Source of the DNA: Terfezia claveryi
Lineage: Eukaryota; Ascomycota; Pezizomycetes; Pezizales; Pezizaceae
NCBI GenBank assembly: GCA_015179025.1
Contig: WHUX01000048.1
Location: forward strand, 62,001-126,000
Direction of reading: 5' to 3'
DNA: 64,000 bases
Part shown: positions 34,961 to 46,330 of the stretch, one piece after another
Layout of the letters: every line of letters begins with the position of its first letter
How positions within the stretch are numbered: position 1 is the first letter of the stretch
Notes under the pieces: generated by a model
Database searches by the model: none
What the model was told of the DNA's origin: nothing
What the model saw: the letters and a program-made list of their open reading frames with translations, nothing else
Made by a program: the position numbers and the translations under genes

Positions 34961-35153
34961 CTGCAAGGTTTGTCCTTAAGACCGACAGGACATAAAGATG
35001 TCTGGAAATAAAATGTCGTCCAGAGAACCCTGGATATCTTTGGAGGCTCTTGGCATTTTTGTCCACAACAAATGTCTGAAGACGGTTAGGCTCTGCACGT
35101 GGTTTCAGAATGGCCTTACCAGTAACAAATTTCACATCAAGCTCGTAAACATC
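34961..35153 (-). pseudogene. Isolated exon-like segment
   Basis: A 193-bp open block is bounded by a good acceptor (TTATAG ending at 35154) and a good donor (CAG then GTAGGT at 34960-34955). It encodes DVYELDVKFVTGKAILKPRA, then NRLQTFVVDKNAKSLQRYPG. This looks like authentic protein sequence but I cannot place the family, and no joining exons were found on either side. It may be the remnant of a transposed or deleted gene. Confidence 0.3.
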
Positions 35154-38001
35154 CTATAACATTTCAAACAATATTAATATATCATGACTGCTCCTTCCTC
35201 TCATATGTGGTTGGAGCTCGACCTTGAGGAGGATTGTGCAAGTAGTCGCTGCCCAATGATCAAATCCCATAATATAAGCATGTCATCTGCCATCGTATTT
35301 GATGATTACTAAGAAGCGATGTCAATACTTCATACTTTGTAGCCTTAGCAGAATGAACCTGTAAAAAATTGAGATTAACAAGAAAAATTGCTGGTTTCTT
35401 AATGAAACCCATTATACAGATCATTGGGCTGCTTATATATGGTACTAAGAATGAAACATCTCCAGATTCTATGGATGATCTATGATCTATTTGAACTATA
35501 TCATCAGACATTTCATCATATCTATAGCTATGTGGACATTGGATTGGAGAGGTATGTTGGCTCTGAGAGGTAGGTATGTCACGTTGGTCGTGTTGGAGAG
35601 GTTGGAGAGATATGTTGTGTTGGAGGATATAATGGATCTTGGGATCGGGGGTCTTGCGATATTTGAATCAATTGTTTTTAGATCTCGGTTCAGAGTGTCT
35701 TTACAATAGATCTTTGAATCTTGCGTTGTTTGGATCATATTATAAGGATGTCAGGTTTGTCCGATGACTACCCAATGGCCTGAAGAAAATTTCAATCTCA
35801 ATTCTTGTCATAAATACTCTCGAGTGCATATATTTACGAGTTTTGGAGTTCAATTGTAGGGCCAGTCCGAGCGATATGCTTGTATCGAGAGTCCTCTGTA
35901 GTACTAAATTACTACTTACAGCCTCAGCAGCGTCTACAACCCCCTATCTACTATAAATTCCTCCTACTGCAACTACCTTCCCCCGCAGATGGCTGTTAAT
36001 AGCATGAAAAGACGCTTCCTAAGTGCTCTCCTTAACTTACATGAGATTGAAGCACAATTTAACCCTTATGCATATGCTGCATGTCCTCTGCGGATCTGAA
36101 ATTTCTGCAGCGATATATACCGAAACCTCCGACTGTGCCTCCTAGATTTAATGAGCTCTGTGAATCGTTCAGAGATTATATTGGAAAAGATGGTCGAATA
36201 CCGCTACCTGCACCTCCCCCGGGAGTGTCAACTCAGGGGATGGTACTATATCGGTATATCCGTGACGTGGTAATATGTACGCAAATACCATTCTGCCTTC
36301 TTCAAGGTTCTATTCTAACTAATAAAGAAAGAAAAGTGTGGAAAATGACGATGCAATGATTACACGGTCCCCTAGTCATGGAGAAACATATGATATAATC
36401 CAACGTCGTCCGCATTGGACGTAGTATTTTTACATTCAAAGTATCTGACTATGGATAGGTATGTACATGTTAGCCCCGAGCCCCCAACCTCCAAATACCT
36501 AAAATCAATACTGAGCCCTAGCTTCCTGTAGGCCGGAAAAGATCCCTCCGCGGACAAAGCCGGCCCTCAACGTTCCTACGACGGAATAATTCGCTCTTTA
36601 TCCCCTTATACTCGTTGGGGCATTGGTTTTCGTAAAAGTCAAGTCCTATGAAAAGGGTTTCGAATTAGATAAAGTCAAGATTATTGATGTTCTCTTGACA
36701 ACATCAGTCAGGTTGTTACTAATGATGACACGGCGAAGGTTTTGGTATTTGGGGTTTATTGTCAAGGTATAGTTGGGCTGTTGAAAAACTGGCTTCTGAT
36801 GAAAACGCTTATATAAATATGTTATGTATAGGAATGTAAAACACATTATACAGTGCGTGTCGAGTAAGGGATCAGGTTTTTTTTGTCCGGGAGTTCAGGT
36901 ATGATTATTCCAAGGAAGTAGAACCTTTGTTTCGGTTTTTAGAGATTTTTTGGTCATTGAAGGTATGCAAACACAACCCACTTATATATGGAAGATTTTT
37001 TCGAGTCGCTGACACCCTTTTTCCTTTTCTCTAGCTTGCGTGTGAAAATACCTATGAGTTGGGTACAGCTTCCTCGAGGAGAAGGGGTTTGGGGGTTGCA
37101 ATGGGTCGAGGTGACTATCATGGTGTTGATTAACAGGACAACTACGCTCCTTGATCAAATGAAATGTGCCGCTTGTTATTGGGGACAGTTCAGTCTATAT
37201 AACTAGATTCTAAATTATGATTTTTCAATCTTGTCATATATTCAGGATACTCATATCTTACTTGTATAGTTTGGAGTTTTAGGAGTTTAATGTTTCAGTC
37301 GCTTGATCTATCCACATATTTACTTCTTCCACAATACTGAAAACAACATTGACTCTTACCGCGATGACACATAATAAATTAAACAAAAATTTTAAGTGGA
37401 GACCCAAGGAGAGCCGTGGCATGGTGCCAATATATCTATCATGGCTTTAAGCGGCAGTAACCTCGGCTTCATGTATTCTTATATCCAAACCCTCTGATTT
37501 CAACTGTAGGGACATATACAAGCATACGAACTCTGGGAACGATCAACGGCACACAGCTGTAACAAACCTAGAGAGATCCAATTTCCTTAAGTGGTTAACA
37601 CATATTGAGATGGTAAATTTTAATTGTATTCATAATCCGCGGCCCCTTGAAATTCAGTATCAAATGTAAAACTCACAAACTCGTCAGCGTGACGTGATAC
37701 CGGTGATATCCAGAACCACTAATTTGTTCGCTTGTTTCGATCTTGATCTTTTAGAGAGGCTCTAAAATATTTCATTGGATTGTAATATATTGAAGTTGTG
37801 GGAGGGTAAATTGATTGGCTCTGGTTAGGATCTTACTTGCTATTGAACCTTCTCATAATTCATTTTTTTCACTTACTGTATATCCTTAAGTCTTGGATAC
37901 TTGGAGCAACAAAATACATAAACTCGAGTGCCAATTCGCAAAAGCAAACATAAAAAAGTATAAAGAAGAGACGATAAATCAAGTGCCCCTTGGCCAAACA
38001 A
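35154..38001. other. Sparse region with short frames only
   Basis: A frame at 36081-36359 (MSSADLKFLQRYIPKPPTVP, 92 residues) overlaps the end of a shorter one starting at 35991, and both may be fragments of one frameshifted ORF. Minus 35260-35511 is another open piece without motifs. From 36840 to 38000 the DNA is AT-rich and nothing is recognised. Confidence 0.35.
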
Positions 38002-38102
38002 TACTCATATGCGATCCCAGTAAGAAGACAACGTTGAGCTACCCGGAAACCCAGGTGGATTCAGGATAAGGCAAGTTAAATCCGCCAGGTCCGGCGCCTA
38101 TA
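38002..38102 (-). repeat. Retroposon family R1 copy, 3' part
   Basis: ATACTCATATGCGATCCCAG, ACCCAGGTGGATTCAGGAT and AGGTCCGGCGCCTATATA match the family's 3' half in inverse orientation. The poly-T end has been lost. The family's head phrase does not follow. Confidence 0.65.
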
Positions 38103-38269
38103 TACCGCAGCGTAATATCAAACAAGCATGAGCTCGAGTGTCCGAAGGTAAAAACAACGCCCGGAGGTAAAAACACCCCAGAGGGCAAATAAAAAGCATG
38201 GTAAATAAGATCTGTAGGAAATACTATCGCCGGTTACGTCAAGTGGGTGAAATGGGTGGGAATTATTCT

Positions 38270-40082
38270 TGCTGTTCAAGGAGCACTAGAAGGCGAGAAT
38301 CGAGAAGGCGAGGAAGATGCTGGGTAGTTTAAACAGGCTTGGGGAACTCCAATCGGGGCACGAGTGCCAACAGTTGGAGGATGGCCTAATACGGGGATGA
38401 TTCGGGCTGTTGGGTTTTGGGGGGCAGGGTTGGCCCAAGGTGGAGAGGACAGAGAGATCGGGAGGATCTTAAGAGGAGTTCGAGAAACTCCAGTATTAGG
38501 CTCTTAAGGAATGCGTGAATATTATGCATGGATCGAAGAGAGAGTTAGTTAGCCAAATTGCCGGGGTAGACCCGGTAGAGTCGCCGAAGATGGCTCTAGA
38601 TGCAGCTCAAGCAAGTTTTGCGAGTAAGGTAATGAGGGACCCCAGTGTACTGGGGGACCTCTGAAAGGATTAGTGAAGGAGGAACCAGGAGGACGAAAGG
38701 GCAGGTGACTTCGGGGAACCAGACCAGCAAAAGGATGGGTTCACATCAGTCATGTCCGCATTCCTGAGCAAAGCAGGGTGCCTGAAGGAGGAAGGGAACA
38801 AGAAGCTGAGCTTTGAGGAATGTCCCAACTATGGATATCCCAATAGTTGACCTAGGCCTCACGAAGAATTCGAAGCTAGACCGATGTGTGAGGAAGATTG
38901 AGGAAGTGAAGGAAGATGCCGTGGTGGTATATACCAATGACAGCATGAGTGAGGACGGGAGAGTAGGATGGCTGGTGTTCGAGAAAGGGGGGGATCCGGG
39001 AGGAAGTTTAAGGGAAGCGTGGGGTTGGGTCGGATTGTTACTACCGTATTAATTCGCAACTAAGAAAGTACCACTCGGCAGGACAGTACTAGTGTATAAG
39101 ACAGGGGTAAAACAGCCTAATTTTGGCCGAGATATCCGAATCGTGTTTAAGACAGCAAATTTTTCTTATAGGACAGTAGTATAGGAATGTCAACGTTGAC
39201 TGGCGCTGCCGGTTTCTTTCACTCATCACTATCACTTGTTACAATGTCAATTCCGCAGGCACCTCGTGCTGGACCCAGTATTATGTCAATTCCGCAGGCA
39301 CCTCGTCCTGGACCCAGTGCGCAAACCACCAGTCAAAAACCTCGCGCGACCTCAGTATTGAAACTGCAGAATTCTAGCAGGCGGACAGCGATTTGATGAG
39401 GAGGAAGCGGATGGAAGTGACAATGGGCAGGGAGATTACATTACTGAAGAAGAGGCCATGCAATATGCTACAATTACGCTTGGAGAGGAGATCGTGTAAA
39501 AAGATATCAATTATGCCACTGTCGTCTTTTTTGGAGTTTCTTTTATAAGAAAGTATCTCGTGTTTAAGCTAGTATCGCATATAAGACAGTAAATTTAAGG
39601 CCCCTCCGACCGCCCGTTTGTGAATAAGACAGCATTCTTAGTTGCGAATTAATACGGTATGTGGAATGGGGAGGTGACTGGCATTAGGAAAGCCTTAGGC
39701 AGGACCCCTCCGGGTTGGAAGGTTCTCACCCTAACGAATTCCCAGGCGGCCCTCACGGCAGTTAGAAAGGTAGGCAGAAGAGGGAAGGCCAGTACGGCGG
39801 ACTTGGGGAGTTCAGTCCTGGAGATCAGAGATAGACAAGAGGCTTTGGGGGCAGGGGCTGTCAGGCTGGCTGACGTGGTGGCAAAAGCTATATTTATGAC
39901 GGGGTGGAGGCCGGTTAGAGGGCGTGGCGGAGGAGGTTGGGGTTATTTCTATGATATTTCTTTGGCTCGGGAGGCAGGACGTTTATGTAACCCGTAGGTG
40001 CACTGAGTCTTCTAAGATGAGGGAACGGGGCCGTCTCCTGCCTCAGGCTCCACAGACGTATAGACTTTTAAAAAAAAAAAAA
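38270..40082 (+). mobile_element. Tad1-like LINE fragment (post-RT region, RNase H and 3' end), interrupted
   Basis: Frames before the interruption give GMIRAVGFWGAGLAQ (38395 on), SLASQIAGVDPVE-like text near 38550, and the RNase H start DAVVVYTNDSMSEDGRVGWL (38915-38975). After 39659 the frame continues MWNGEVTGIRKALGR, LTLTNSQAALTAVRK and GKASTADLGSSVLEIRDRQE, the second half of RNase H. The RNase H domain is therefore split by the 614-bp DNA element at 39044-39657. The 3' end (40027-40082) is GGCTCCACAGACGTATAGAC followed by a run of A. The block after RNase H is short, so an internal deletion to the 3' UTR is likely. It is inactive. Confidence 0.75.
39044..39657. mobile_element. 614-bp TA-flanked DNA element, family B copy 2, nested in the LINE
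   Basis: The ends CCGTATTAATTCGCAACTAA and its inverse are flanked by TA at 39042-39043 and 39658-39659. The body is collinear with the copy at 12080-12688, with the same TATAAGACAG-type repeats. A clearer coding relic is DEEEADGSDNGQGDYITEEE followed by AMQYATITLGEEIV and a stop (39397-39500). Near the left end is MSIPQAPRAGPS, tandemly doubled. These may be the two ends of a lost transposase gene. Confidence 0.9.
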
Positions 40083-40153
40083 CTCTCTCGCCGGTCAGGA
40101 CCAAAGGGGCAAGTGGTGGTAACAACGTGCCTACCAGAATAGGTAATTGGCGG

Positions 40154-40174
40154 GGGCTTGTGCCAACCAGACTA
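40154..40174 (-). repeat. TAGTCTGG-type end motif, inverse
   Basis: GGGCTTGTGCCAACCAGACT followed by A. It is the longest inverse match to 34801-34821. Confidence 0.55.
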
Positions 40175-40364
40175 ATTAGGTAACAATTGACAACAAGGAT
40201 TCCCGGGTCTATATAAGCTGCTAGACCGCACTCATGTTTTTGCCGTTAGAGCACTAGGATCATATATTCAGACTAGCGATATCTAGATAGCCACGCAGAA
40301 TATACTCTTGGTTTTTACTTCTCCATCAAAATTCCTCCGTTCATAACCTCGTGATCTTACAAGA

Positions 40365-40425
40365 AAGTGAAGCGAGACTCCCATGCTGTTATTAACCGGC
40401 TCATGCCAGATGACCGCAGTCCGCC
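40365..40425 (-). repeat. Retroposon family R1 head fragment
   Basis: GAAGCGAGACTCCCATGCTG followed by TTATTAACCGGCTCATGCC matches the head of R1 copies at 18.7, 51.5 and 52.7 kb. The rest of the element is missing. Confidence 0.5.
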
Positions 40426-40429
40426 CTAA

Positions 40430-43020
40430 AATCATTGAAATAGGATATGATCCGGCAAGAATCCATAGGAACTCACAACTTAACTTATTTCGTGGGGGGT
40501 TGAGAAGGCCGGGGTATACATTTCAAAACAGGAGTATTCAAACCTCGATTCCAGGTCTTACACTCGATGCGCTCATTTGGGTGGCGGGGTTATCTTTGAG
40601 CTCGTAGGGATATTTGAGCCTAGGGTTTCTATGAGCTCGTTCCATGTCTTTCAGCCTGATCTCGTAAACATTATGGTCACAAAACCCAAAGATCTCAATA
40701 CGCCTGCCTAGTTTCACAAATAAGCATATTGGAGGGGTAAATGATTATTCCCCATGTCATCGATACTGGATGATTATGTAGCTCATCAGCAGCATATAAT
40801 TGAGCGTTTCCGGTATTATTGGTTGATTGTTGGGTTTTGTGGCTCGCATCTAGAGATTCCGACAGCATAAATAGACTGGGAGAGGTGACTAGAGCAAGAA
40901 TCACTGGTCCCGGGGGTTAGCAGAAATGTAATGATTTCGCACAATATAAGAGCTGGAAGAGGCGAATAAGGCCAATATCGCGGGTTTTGAGCAATGTAAT
41001 GAGGGTCGAGCAGGTGATTAGGCAAATCTATCGATAAGTTGTATGGCGGAGGGTCCAAATCACCACATACTGGTAGCAATTGAACTCAGAAGTAGAATTC
41101 GCAAGGCAATGTAGGAGTAGCCTTCATGCATTTTGGTGCAGGTTCATCTATATTGGGTAGCTATTCACAGGACTCCCACCAGGGTGTACACTAAAGAACA
41201 TGTACCAAAATGCCTGAATGGTGGCAGAATCTATGGACATCCACCAAATACATGAACGAGGTGTAGAACAAAAGTTATTTTCCCTTTTGGTTTGGGAAAC
41301 CTGCATATACATACATATGCACATATTTGCACGCATAATCACTTGGCATATGCACATCAGTTCGGATTCAAGTTTCTACTTTGTATGCGCCGTATGGAAG
41401 CTGCATATACAGGTCGAACTTGGCATCATTCACGCATATGGTATGGCCATTAAACAGCGGCTGATCATTCACATTTAATCCAATGGACAGAAGGTATATG
41501 TCTGACTTCTAATACAGTAGCTGTCTACCAATATGTATATAGGACGTTTTACTGCCTCTCATACTTACGCAAAAGAGATTTTTTTGCAAATATGGAATTA
41601 TATTTGGGATATGTGTGGGGGCTATATGTCGGAGGTGATTCACAACTTTGTAACTAAAACATTTGGGTGCACCATGCATGAGAAAAGTAACTATGATTTT
41701 AAGAATGAAAGGATGATTAAGAAAGGATGATTAAGAAAGTAATCATGAATAAGACACGGAGAGAGCTTTTGGCAAAACCGACGTAAATAAGGCTGCAGTC
41801 TTGTCCGCGAGATTTTACGGTAAAACAGAAGTAAAGACAAGCGCTCACGAACTGTACCCCTCAGCTGTTGGAATGGTGAGACCTGCAGTACAGCCACCGG
41901 CCCCGCTCCTCAATAAAACACATTTGACATTGGATTTTGTGTTAAAGCTTTAGTTCTTTTGTATGGGCAGCTAGAGGGAGGGCGACTAGTCTGCAAGACT
42001 GATGACTCCAAGGGAATAGCCAATGTAGCCATGGTATTTCAAATGTAATGGGACTAATTCCCAATGCCGTAAGTATATCTCACTAAATACCATGATCTAG
42101 TTATATGAATATGAATGGAGGATCACGCAAACGTCATTGCACTGTTATTATACCAGCAGCCCTAATCTGCGCCTGTTCCATTGAATGTTCCCGCTGATGA
42201 AGATCAACTAAGCCCAGAATGTTTCTATCACCAAGCTAGAGGATCACGCTCGGCGTTGGCGTTGACAATGTTGAACTGAACCCCATTCTAAGACATCGAG
42301 CGAATGCGTTGGCGTGAGTACAATCGGTGACCCCGCGCGTGTACAATTGGGTGTTGCATGCAGATGTTGGCCGCGGCCCACGTCTGGTGAGACATTCTAA
42401 AACAGACCAAACATTCGGCAGATTAACAATATATTGTATCATCCTCATCTAAACTCCAGTATCGTGTGGAGTATGGGGGTAGAAACCTATAGGGCGGCAT
42501 GTGTGGAAAAGGCAGAAACAGGGTCCTCATTGGATAGGCTCACTGAATAACAATCAGGGTAGGATTTTTATGTAGCATGCCTACAAAGGTGCCCGGTTAA
42601 GGATGAATTCATAGTAAATGTCGTCCTGCCAGAGGGGCATATAATAACAGTCCTGTGGTACTCCGTACTCGGCTTATATCGGCCCAATCCCTATTCCTGA
42701 ATTGTATAATTCAAAAATTAAAATTCTTGATAGTATTGCATCTAGCCAGCCAAGAAAGCACTCATGTATCTGTCGTAGTACTGTCTTAGGTTACAAAGGT
42801 TTGCTGTCAGATGAAATGATGAATTGTATTTTGCTGCAGAGGACACCAGTCTGGAATTCACATTCTTCGCTTGGCGGTACACGACGCTTAAGTACATGCA
42901 TGCACTCTGCTGATCTCGTCCCGTGCAGGTCGCTATTGTAGCTCGAGACGCCTGGTCAATAACAGCCTGTAAGATTTCATTCGTGACCACGTTGTCCGGG
43001 GATGGCGATCGCTGGTAACT
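40430..43020. other. Stretch without a supported gene
   Basis: Short frames such as minus 40816-41079 and plus 41218-41478 (rich in Met, Ile and His) have no motif. From 41275 to 41350 there are ATACATATGCACATAT-like alternations. Nothing else is recognised. Confidence 0.4.
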
Positions 43021-43269
43021 AGATCAGCATTTGACTGCTCAAGGAGATGGACTGCTCAACGAGATAGTCTAGCCAATGAGAGTTGGTCAGCGGAAGGTGG
43101 AGCGTGATAATGAGCTGGCAGCAAAGAGGCGAAGCGGGTTGCAAAGGCTGGGTCAAAAAGCTCGGCCCCTGAACCCCTGCCTGACACCTGCGGCCTGCAC
43201 CTGAGAAGCCTGTAGGTATTTAGTACACTTAATCCTAATATACTCTACGGAGCAGTCAAATGCTGATCT
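43021..43269. mobile_element. 249-bp MITE-like element
   Basis: Perfect 20-bp inverted repeats, AGATCAGCATTTGACTGCTC at 43021-43040 and its inverse at 43250-43269, bound a non-coding body. The left arm is followed by a second GACTGCTCAA phrase. The target duplication is unclear (CTA on the left, TAA on the right). Confidence 0.65.
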
Positions 43270-43917
43270 TAAAATAAGCTCTCGAGCACTCATCTCCACG
43301 ACTCCTCAATGAAATGATCACCGTATGTAGCCTACAACCACTTGGTAGCGTGAACAGACCTAGAGAACTTTACCAAATTATACCTGCTCAGTTACAACGT
43401 CTGGCTTGAGGCTTGAGGTAATCAGGGTAAGACTGGCAGATGCCGTACTTACCGATCAAGCCCTTTCGAGTCTCCCATTCCAATATCTACAAATCATTTT
43501 TGCAGTACATCGGCCTGGAGAAATTCAGTGTTGTTTGGCCTAGTCGTGATTAGGTACACGGTTTTTGTTTTTTTAAGGGAGCGCTCACACATATTCGATA
43601 TTGGTCGGCGACCCAGAAATATAGATCTGTACATACCTCCTTTACAGGAATGGGTTTTTAGTAACCATCCTTTGCTGCGGGGTGATGGATGTACCGTTGC
43701 ATGTGCGCATAGTTTTACCTAGATTTCCAGCAATGGTGGGTGAGCATTTCCAAAATCTTTGACACCAACAAAAGAAATACCCCACTCATTGCCGAGTCCA
43801 AGTGAATCACCCCAGATTATATATATTTTCACCATTGAACTTTGTACTTGAATTATCATCACATTCTTCCTCGACTCGAGACTTGTAACAATTGCAAGCA
43901 ACAACCCCCCCTCGATC
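43270..43917. other. 5' flank of the methyltransferase gene
   Basis: No other gene is seen. A pyrimidine-rich stretch (TTCTTCCTCGACTCGAG) just before the ATG is the usual look of a fungal core promoter. Confidence 0.4.
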
Positions 43918-45457
43918 ATGGAGCCAGTTGCAAAATCTGTCCAAGATGACGCAGAGGGCGGTACGGGAATTGGTACCGTTGTTGAAGTTGAGGTAGGTTT
44001 TGTAATTTTACAGTCCTCAACACAAGTCGACTCCGGCGAGTGTTTTTTTCACAATTCGTTAGCGACATTTCTGAAATACTTAGTGTCGACAGTTGCAGCG
44101 TTTTTGGACTTATGCTAATTATGTGAATCGCATTCAATATTTAGTCCAATGTAAATTCGGAAGAGTTTCTATGTGAATATTCCAGGTAAGGTCACCCACC
44201 TCACACTGATATTTCTTTGAAGTCGAAGATTAACTTCCCAAATAGTGAAGGCAGCAGCACAACGACTTCGGTTGCCCCTAGTGTTTTCTCGTACACATAT
44301 GCCAATGGCCGCCGCTATCACTCCGACCGTTTCAAGGCCGAGTACTTCATGCCCAACGACGAGATTGAACAAAGGCGGCTTGATCTTTACCACCATATTT
44401 TTGGGTTACTGTTGGATGGGAAGCTCTACACTGCACCATTAAAGCATCCCCAAAGAATCCTAGACGTTGGGACAGGAACGGGTCTTTGGGCAATCGATTT
44501 TGCGGAGTGAGTTAATGAAAGAGCCACATGCGCAACGTAAAAGATGGCTGACTACGTATAATTCATCACCATTAGGGAACATCCACAATGTGAGGTCATT
44601 GGCACGGATCTTAGTCCAATTCAGCCTGTGTGGTACGTACATGTCAATAGGGAGACAGTTTAGATGGTCTCTAATACGCCCTACCCCACTCCGGTGATGT
44701 AGGGTCCCATCAAATGTCAAGTTTGAAGTCGATGACATGGAGGAGCAATGGACATATCCGAAAAATCACTTTCAATACATCCATATGCGATCCCTATCTG
44801 GTTCGTTTAAAGACTGGGATAAGATCCTGAAACAAGCCTATAAGTCAGTTTACTGTTAGCCTATTCTATCCCCCCTTTTACAGCCTTGTAATCTTCATAC
44901 ATTAACACTTTTCCAATCCAAACCTATCAGTGCCCTAGAACCCGGTGGATATGTAGAGTTCCAAGATTATGGGTGCCAGGTTTTTCTCTCAGACGGTACA
45001 CTGCTAGACAGAGACTCCGAGAAATACCCAATTGCATCCTATTTCTACCATATCATGGGCGCAGCCGCAAAGCAGGGAAGACCACTGATAATTGCACCGA
45101 CCATGAAAGAAAGGATGGAGAAAGCAGGATTCGTACAATGTAAGGCGCGAACCACAATTTGGCCCATAGGGCATTGGCCGAAGGATAAACGACTCAAGGA
45201 GATAGGCAAGTGGGGTCTTCTGGGAACACTGGAGAGTCTTTATCCATTTGGGGTCCATATTTTGACTAAAGAGGGCTGGTCTCTGGAAAGGATCAAGGAG
45301 CTGTGTGACAAGGTAGCAAAGGGAATGTACAAGAATAAGGTCTATACTCACGGGTAGGTCTCCCATTCCGTTGTAAATACAACGGCTTGCTAAGGTTATC
45401 TGAATGAAAATCTATAGGTGGTTTGTTTATGGCAGGAAGCCGGAGGGAAGATGTTAA
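43918..45457 (+). CDS. LaeA-like SAM-dependent methyltransferase (six exons, 339 residues)
   Basis: Exons: 43918-43992, 44223-44506, 44576-44632, 44703-44843, 44931-45353 and 45418-45457; the sum is 1,020 nt, in frame throughout. The SAM-binding motif I is ILDVGTGTGLWAIDFAE (from residue 104); GTDLSPIQPVW gives the acidic residue of motif II, then KFEVDDMEEQW, and ALEPGGYVEFQDYG is the post-motif III region. YANGRRYHSDRFKAEYFMPN before motif I and the ending VYGRKPEG are typical of the large fungal family related to LaeA. Members may methylate small molecules or proteins; LaeA itself regulates secondary metabolism, but this gene has no biosynthetic neighbours. Introns 2-5 have clear GT-AG and branch sites. 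Intron 1 (230 bp) is long for this window, and another small exon may be hidden in it. The frame shows no damage. Confidence 0.85.
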
Positions 45458-46109
45458 TTGAAAGCGGCGACGCAGGAAGCACTTATTTTTTTTTTTTCAA
45501 TATCAGAGCAGCAATTGCAATCAGTTGTAATTTGAGGGGTACAATCATATTATTTTTAGATACATGGTGTATAATTCGGGGGCGATTAATTGATATCCAT
45601 AAAATATAAATGGCATCCCTAGTTGCTTGATTTTATGTAACCGTTTCTCCCTCATAATCACATTCCAAACAATTGGATATGCTCGAGAAATGCCTTGGAT
45701 ACCTCATTGACAGATTTATAGACATATATACAGCCAGAGGCATTCAATCACCAACAATGACGGCAGGCGAGTGAGATCATAAGAAGCAACGCTTGACGCC
45801 ACGTTTCGTGTGAGCTTCTGATTGTAACCATAGCGTTGCAGCGCTATCTGTCCAACAAACATCCGCTTCAAAAGAAACCTTTGTACTATAGGAGTCCATG
45901 TCAATTGATTTTCAACTGCACCAGAGCCCGATATCCTCACAGACTGAATGCAATCGCTATAGAGTAAATCATGGGGAAACCCGCCCGAACGGGTTTTAGT
46001 TAACCCTTTCTAGGCAAAATAGGCAGGGGGGGCCTGTGAAGCTATGTTAGGAAGATATACCGTCGGCGGGGTTGGAGGAAGCCTTTTAGGAAAATAAGTT
46101 AGAGAACAT
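45458..46109. other. 3' flank of the methyltransferase gene
   Basis: A T-run lies at 45486-45498. No gene is recognised. Confidence 0.4.
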
Positions 46110-46330
46110 TTTTCTCAATATATAGCCTGTAGTATACCTAATATATACTTCTTTCGCAGCTTGATATATAATATATAATATATCCTATATCCACACTTTT
46201 TTTTGCTTGATATACAGCCTATAATATATCTCTCCTTAGTGATATTCAGTCTGTAATATATCTAATATTCATTTTTTCTTTAGCATTACATACAGGCTGC
46301 AATATATCTAGTATTTATCATGTCTCCAAC
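46110..46330. repeat. Degenerate AT-rich tandem repeat
   Basis: Four to five loose units of about 50-65 bp contain ATATA.AGCCT.TAATATATCT followed by a T- or C-rich spacer (ATATATAGCCTGTAGTATAC, ATATACAGCCTATAATATAT, ATTCAGTCTGTAATATATCT, ATACAGGCTGCAATATATCT). Confidence 0.65.

Noticed and set aside
43918..45457. Secondary-metabolite gene cluster around the methyltransferase
   Set aside because: No polyketide synthase, peptide synthetase, terpene synthase, P450 or transporter sequence was found within the window.
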